This document shows, one piece after another, positions 62,201 through 64,000 of a DNA stretch of 64,000 nt. Each line of letters opens with the position of its first letter. The first letter of the stretch is position 1. The translations under genes and the position numbers were made by a program. This stretch comes from Piscinibacter sp. (GTDB lineage: Bacteria > Pseudomonadota > Gammaproteobacteria > Burkholderiales > Burkholderiaceae_C): positions 1 through 64,000 of the forward strand of contig JADJJI010000006.1 of assembly GCA_016706565.1 (NCBI GenBank), read 5' to 3'. The notes under the pieces were generated by a model, which saw only the letters and a program-made list of their open reading frames with translations, was not told the origin of the DNA and made no database searches.

Positions 62201-63355
62201 GGCCGCGCTGCCGGGCTTCGTTCAATGACGCATCGATGGCCGACAGCGGCAGTCCGGTGCGCTCGGTGAAACGCGCCAGCTCGACGCCTTCGCGCAGGCG
62301 CAGCGCGTTGAGCATGTACTCGAAAGGCAGCGCGCGGCGCGACACCTCCTCGTCGTTCGACACCGCCTGCCCGGCCAGGGCACGAGCCATGTAGGTGCCT
62401 GGATCGCGCCAGCGCACCTGGCGCACCACGCGGTGCAGAAAGCTCAGCTTGCCGTGCGCACCGGCGCCGATGCCCAGGTAGTCGCCGAAGTTCCAGTAGT
62501 TCAGGTTGTGCACGCAGCGGTGGCCCGGCTTCGCGAAGGCCGAGACCTCGTAGCGCTCCAGCCCGATGCCTGCAGTGCGATCGCCGATCAGGTCCAGCAT
62601 GTCGGACGACACATCGTCGTCGGGCAGGCCCGGCGGCGGCGCGTTCGCGAACAGCGTGTTCGGCTCGATCGTCAGGTGGTAGATCGACAGGTGCGGCGGC
62701 GCGAAGCCCAGCGCGGTGTCGAGCTCGCGTGCGAGCTCCGCCGTCGTCTGGCCCGGCAGCGCGTACATCAGGTCGATGTTGAAGGTGTCGAAGCAGCGTG
62801 CGGCCTCTTCGATGGCGGCGCGCGCCTGCGCCGCGTCGTGCACGCGGCCGAGCGCGCCAGCCGCGCGTCGTCGAAGCTCTGCACGCCGATCGACAGGCGC
62901 GTCACGCCGGCGTCGCGGAAGGCGCGGAAGCGGTCGCGCTCGAAGGTGCCGGGGTTGGCCTCCAGCGTGATCTCGCAGCCGGGCTCCAGCGGCAGCCGCG
63001 CACGGATGTCGGCGATCAGCGTGCCGATCGCGTCGGGCGAGAACAGGCTGGGCGTGCCGCCGCCGATGAAGACGCTGACGGCGCGCCGGCCCCAGATGAA
63101 GGGCAACGCCGCCTCGAGATCGGCACGCAGCGCGTCGAGATAACGCGCCTCGGGCGGTGCGCCGCCGTCACGCCACTCGTGGCTGTTGAAGTCGCAGTAG
63201 GGGCACTTCTTCAGGCACCAGGGAAGGTGCACGTACAGCGACAGCGGCGGCAGCGCCGGCAGCGACAGCGTGCCCAGCCGCATGTAGCGCGCCAGGCGGT
63301 CGGCGGTCGATTCCGGCGCAGGCTCTGCCGGCGCGATGCGGATGCCCTCAGCCAA
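62112..63355 (-). pseudogene. hemW: Radical SAM heme chaperone HemW, interrupted by a one-base frameshift
   Basis: Two frames together encode a full HemW. The first (from 63355, TTG start) has YVHLPWCLKKCPYCDFNSH with the CxxxCxxC cluster motif, and FIGGGTPSLFS, and GVQSFDDARLA; the second resumes at VHDAAQARAAIEEA and includes NIDLMYALPGQT and HNLNYWNFGDYLGIGAGAHG. One base appears to be missing near 62850-62853: restoring it gives DARLARLGRVHDAAQ. HemW inserts or traffics heme. Either a real mutation or an assembly error. Confidence 0.88.
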
Positions 63356-63977
63356 GGTGCCAGGCCGAGCGCACCAGCGCGATCATCTGCTGCGCGGCCA
63401 GTGCGCGGTGGCTGTACGCGTTCTTGGTCGCCGCATCCAGCTCGGCGACGCTGGTGGCCAGTGCCGGGATGAACATCAGCGGGTCGTAGCCGAAACCGCC
63501 CGCGCCGCGCGGCGCCTCGAGGATCTCGCCCTGCCAGCGCCCCACCGCCACCAGCGGCTCGGGGTCGTCGGCCGAACGCAGCGCGACCAGCGTGCTGACG
63601 AACTTCGCGCGACGGTCGGTCGCGCCTTGCAGGCGCTGCAGCAGCAGCGCGTTGTTGGCGGCATCCTGCACGCCGCGCTGCGATTCGCGGTCACTCGCGG
63701 GCAGCTCGACGCTCGCGAAATGCGCCGAGGCCACACCCGGCGATCCGCCCAGCGCATCGACGCACAGGCCCGAGTCGTCGGCGATCGCCGCGCCGCCGGT
63801 GGCCTGCGCGGCGTGGCGCGCCTTGGCCAACGCGTTCTCGATGAAGGTGTGGTGCGGCTCCTCGGCCTCGGCGACGCCGAGCGAGCCCTGCGTGACGATG
63901 TCCAGCGGCAGCGCAGCGAACAGCGCCTTCAGCTCGGCGAGCTTCTTCGCGTTGTTGGAGGCAAGCACCAGCCGCAT
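63348..63977 (-). CDS. rdgB: Non-canonical purine NTP pyrophosphatase
   Basis: 209 residues. Hydrolyses dITP, XTP and similar to keep them out of DNA. LASNNAKKLAELKAL opens the family, followed by TFIENALAKARHAA, AIADDSGLCVDAL and GGFGYDPLMF, holding the phosphate- and base-binding residues. The ATG is at 63975-63977. It overlaps the hemW start and follows a probable rph. Confidence 0.95.
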   Translation of the reverse strand: MRLVLASNNAKKLAELKALFAALPLDIVTQGSLGVAEAEEPHHTFIENALAKARHAAQATGGAAIADDSGLCVDALGGSPGVASAHFASVELPASDRESQRGVQDAANNALLLQRLQGATDRRAKFVSTLVALRSADDPEPLVAVGRWQGEILEAPRGAGGFGYDPLMFIPALATSVAELDAATKNAYSHRALAAQQMIALVRSAWHLG

Positions 63978-63979
63978 GT

Positions 63980-64000
63980 TCAGACGCCGAGCGCGGCCTT
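63980..64000 (-). CDS. rph: C-terminal end of a probable RNase PH (partial)
   Basis: Only six codons and a TGA stop (63980-63982) are visible, reading KAALGV. RNase PH proteins of related bacteria often end in similar residues, and rph-rdgB-hemW is a common gene order, so this is inferred mostly from context. Confidence 0.5.
   Translation of the reverse strand, partial: KAALGV

Overview
The window comes from a GC-rich betaproteobacterium of the order Burkholderiales, most like the Comamonadaceae / Rubrivivax-Leptothrix-Ideonella group. This is inferred from protein character and gene content: the dcw cluster order, the long MurD, TrpS and MurG variants, a GltIJKL system, a bfr-bfd/feoAB locus and class A RNase P RNA. 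I ran no database search, so the genus is not fixed. It is ordinary chromosomal core DNA. I found no prophage, insertion sequence, CRISPR array or plasmid function.

Layout. 1-12.8 kb: division/cell-wall (dcw) cluster on the minus strand, read mraZ-rsmH-ftsL-ftsI-murE-murF-mraY-murD-ftsW-murG-murC (murC runs off the left edge). Nearly every junction is an ATGA, GTGA or TGATG overlap. A MraZ operator with 10-bp periodicity lies at the mraZ start. 12.9-17.7 kb: PAS-type chemoreceptor, NnrU-like membrane protein, periplasmic alpha-carbonic anhydrase and a Bcr/CflA drug exporter. 17.7-24.9 kb: rnpB, a DUF3025-like gene, a NYN/LOTUS putative RNase, pyrC, a catalase-like gene and the gltIJKL glutamate/aspartate importer, all on the minus strand. 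25-29.5 kb: aspartase, a LysR regulator, a divergent MFS transporter, a 268-bp elaborately palindromic element, and a small secreted protein. 29.7-40.4 kb: Atm1-type ABC exporter, YciA-like thioesterase, YgiQ-type radical SAM protein, two unknown lipoproteins, a Crp-type regulator, trxB, rpmB-rpmG and a fatty-acid desaturase. 40.5-50.9 kb: rsmB-purN-trpS, ridA-plsY, a CpxP/CpxR/CpxA-like stress module, tRNA-Ser(CGA), a hydratase-like gene, serS, bfd and bfr. 50.9-56 kb: feoA-feoB plus a small Cys-rich ORF, ispH-fkpB, radC and a Smr-domain gene. 56-60.9 kb: a GGDEF, MinD/FlhG-like ATPase and truncated-hemoglobin operon, divergent from cheR-cheD-cheB. 60.9-64 kb: DUF1127-like protein, LysR regulator, frameshifted hemW, rdgB and the tail of a probable rph.

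How genes work together. gltIJKL imports glutamate/aspartate, and the nearby aspartase converts aspartate to fumarate and ammonia. bfr/bfd (iron storage and release) and feoAB (ferrous uptake) diverge from one Fur-box-like site. serS is close to a cognate tRNA-Ser gene. A diguanylate cyclase, a MinD-like ATPase and an oxygen-binding globin are translationally coupled beside a chemotaxis adaptation cassette.

Most interesting items: the nested palindromic element at 28772-29039, the GGDEF-ParA-globin operon, a single-base frameshift in hemW, a MurG lacking the usual HEQN motif, a codon-usage patch inside rsmH, and the His-rich tail on PlsY.
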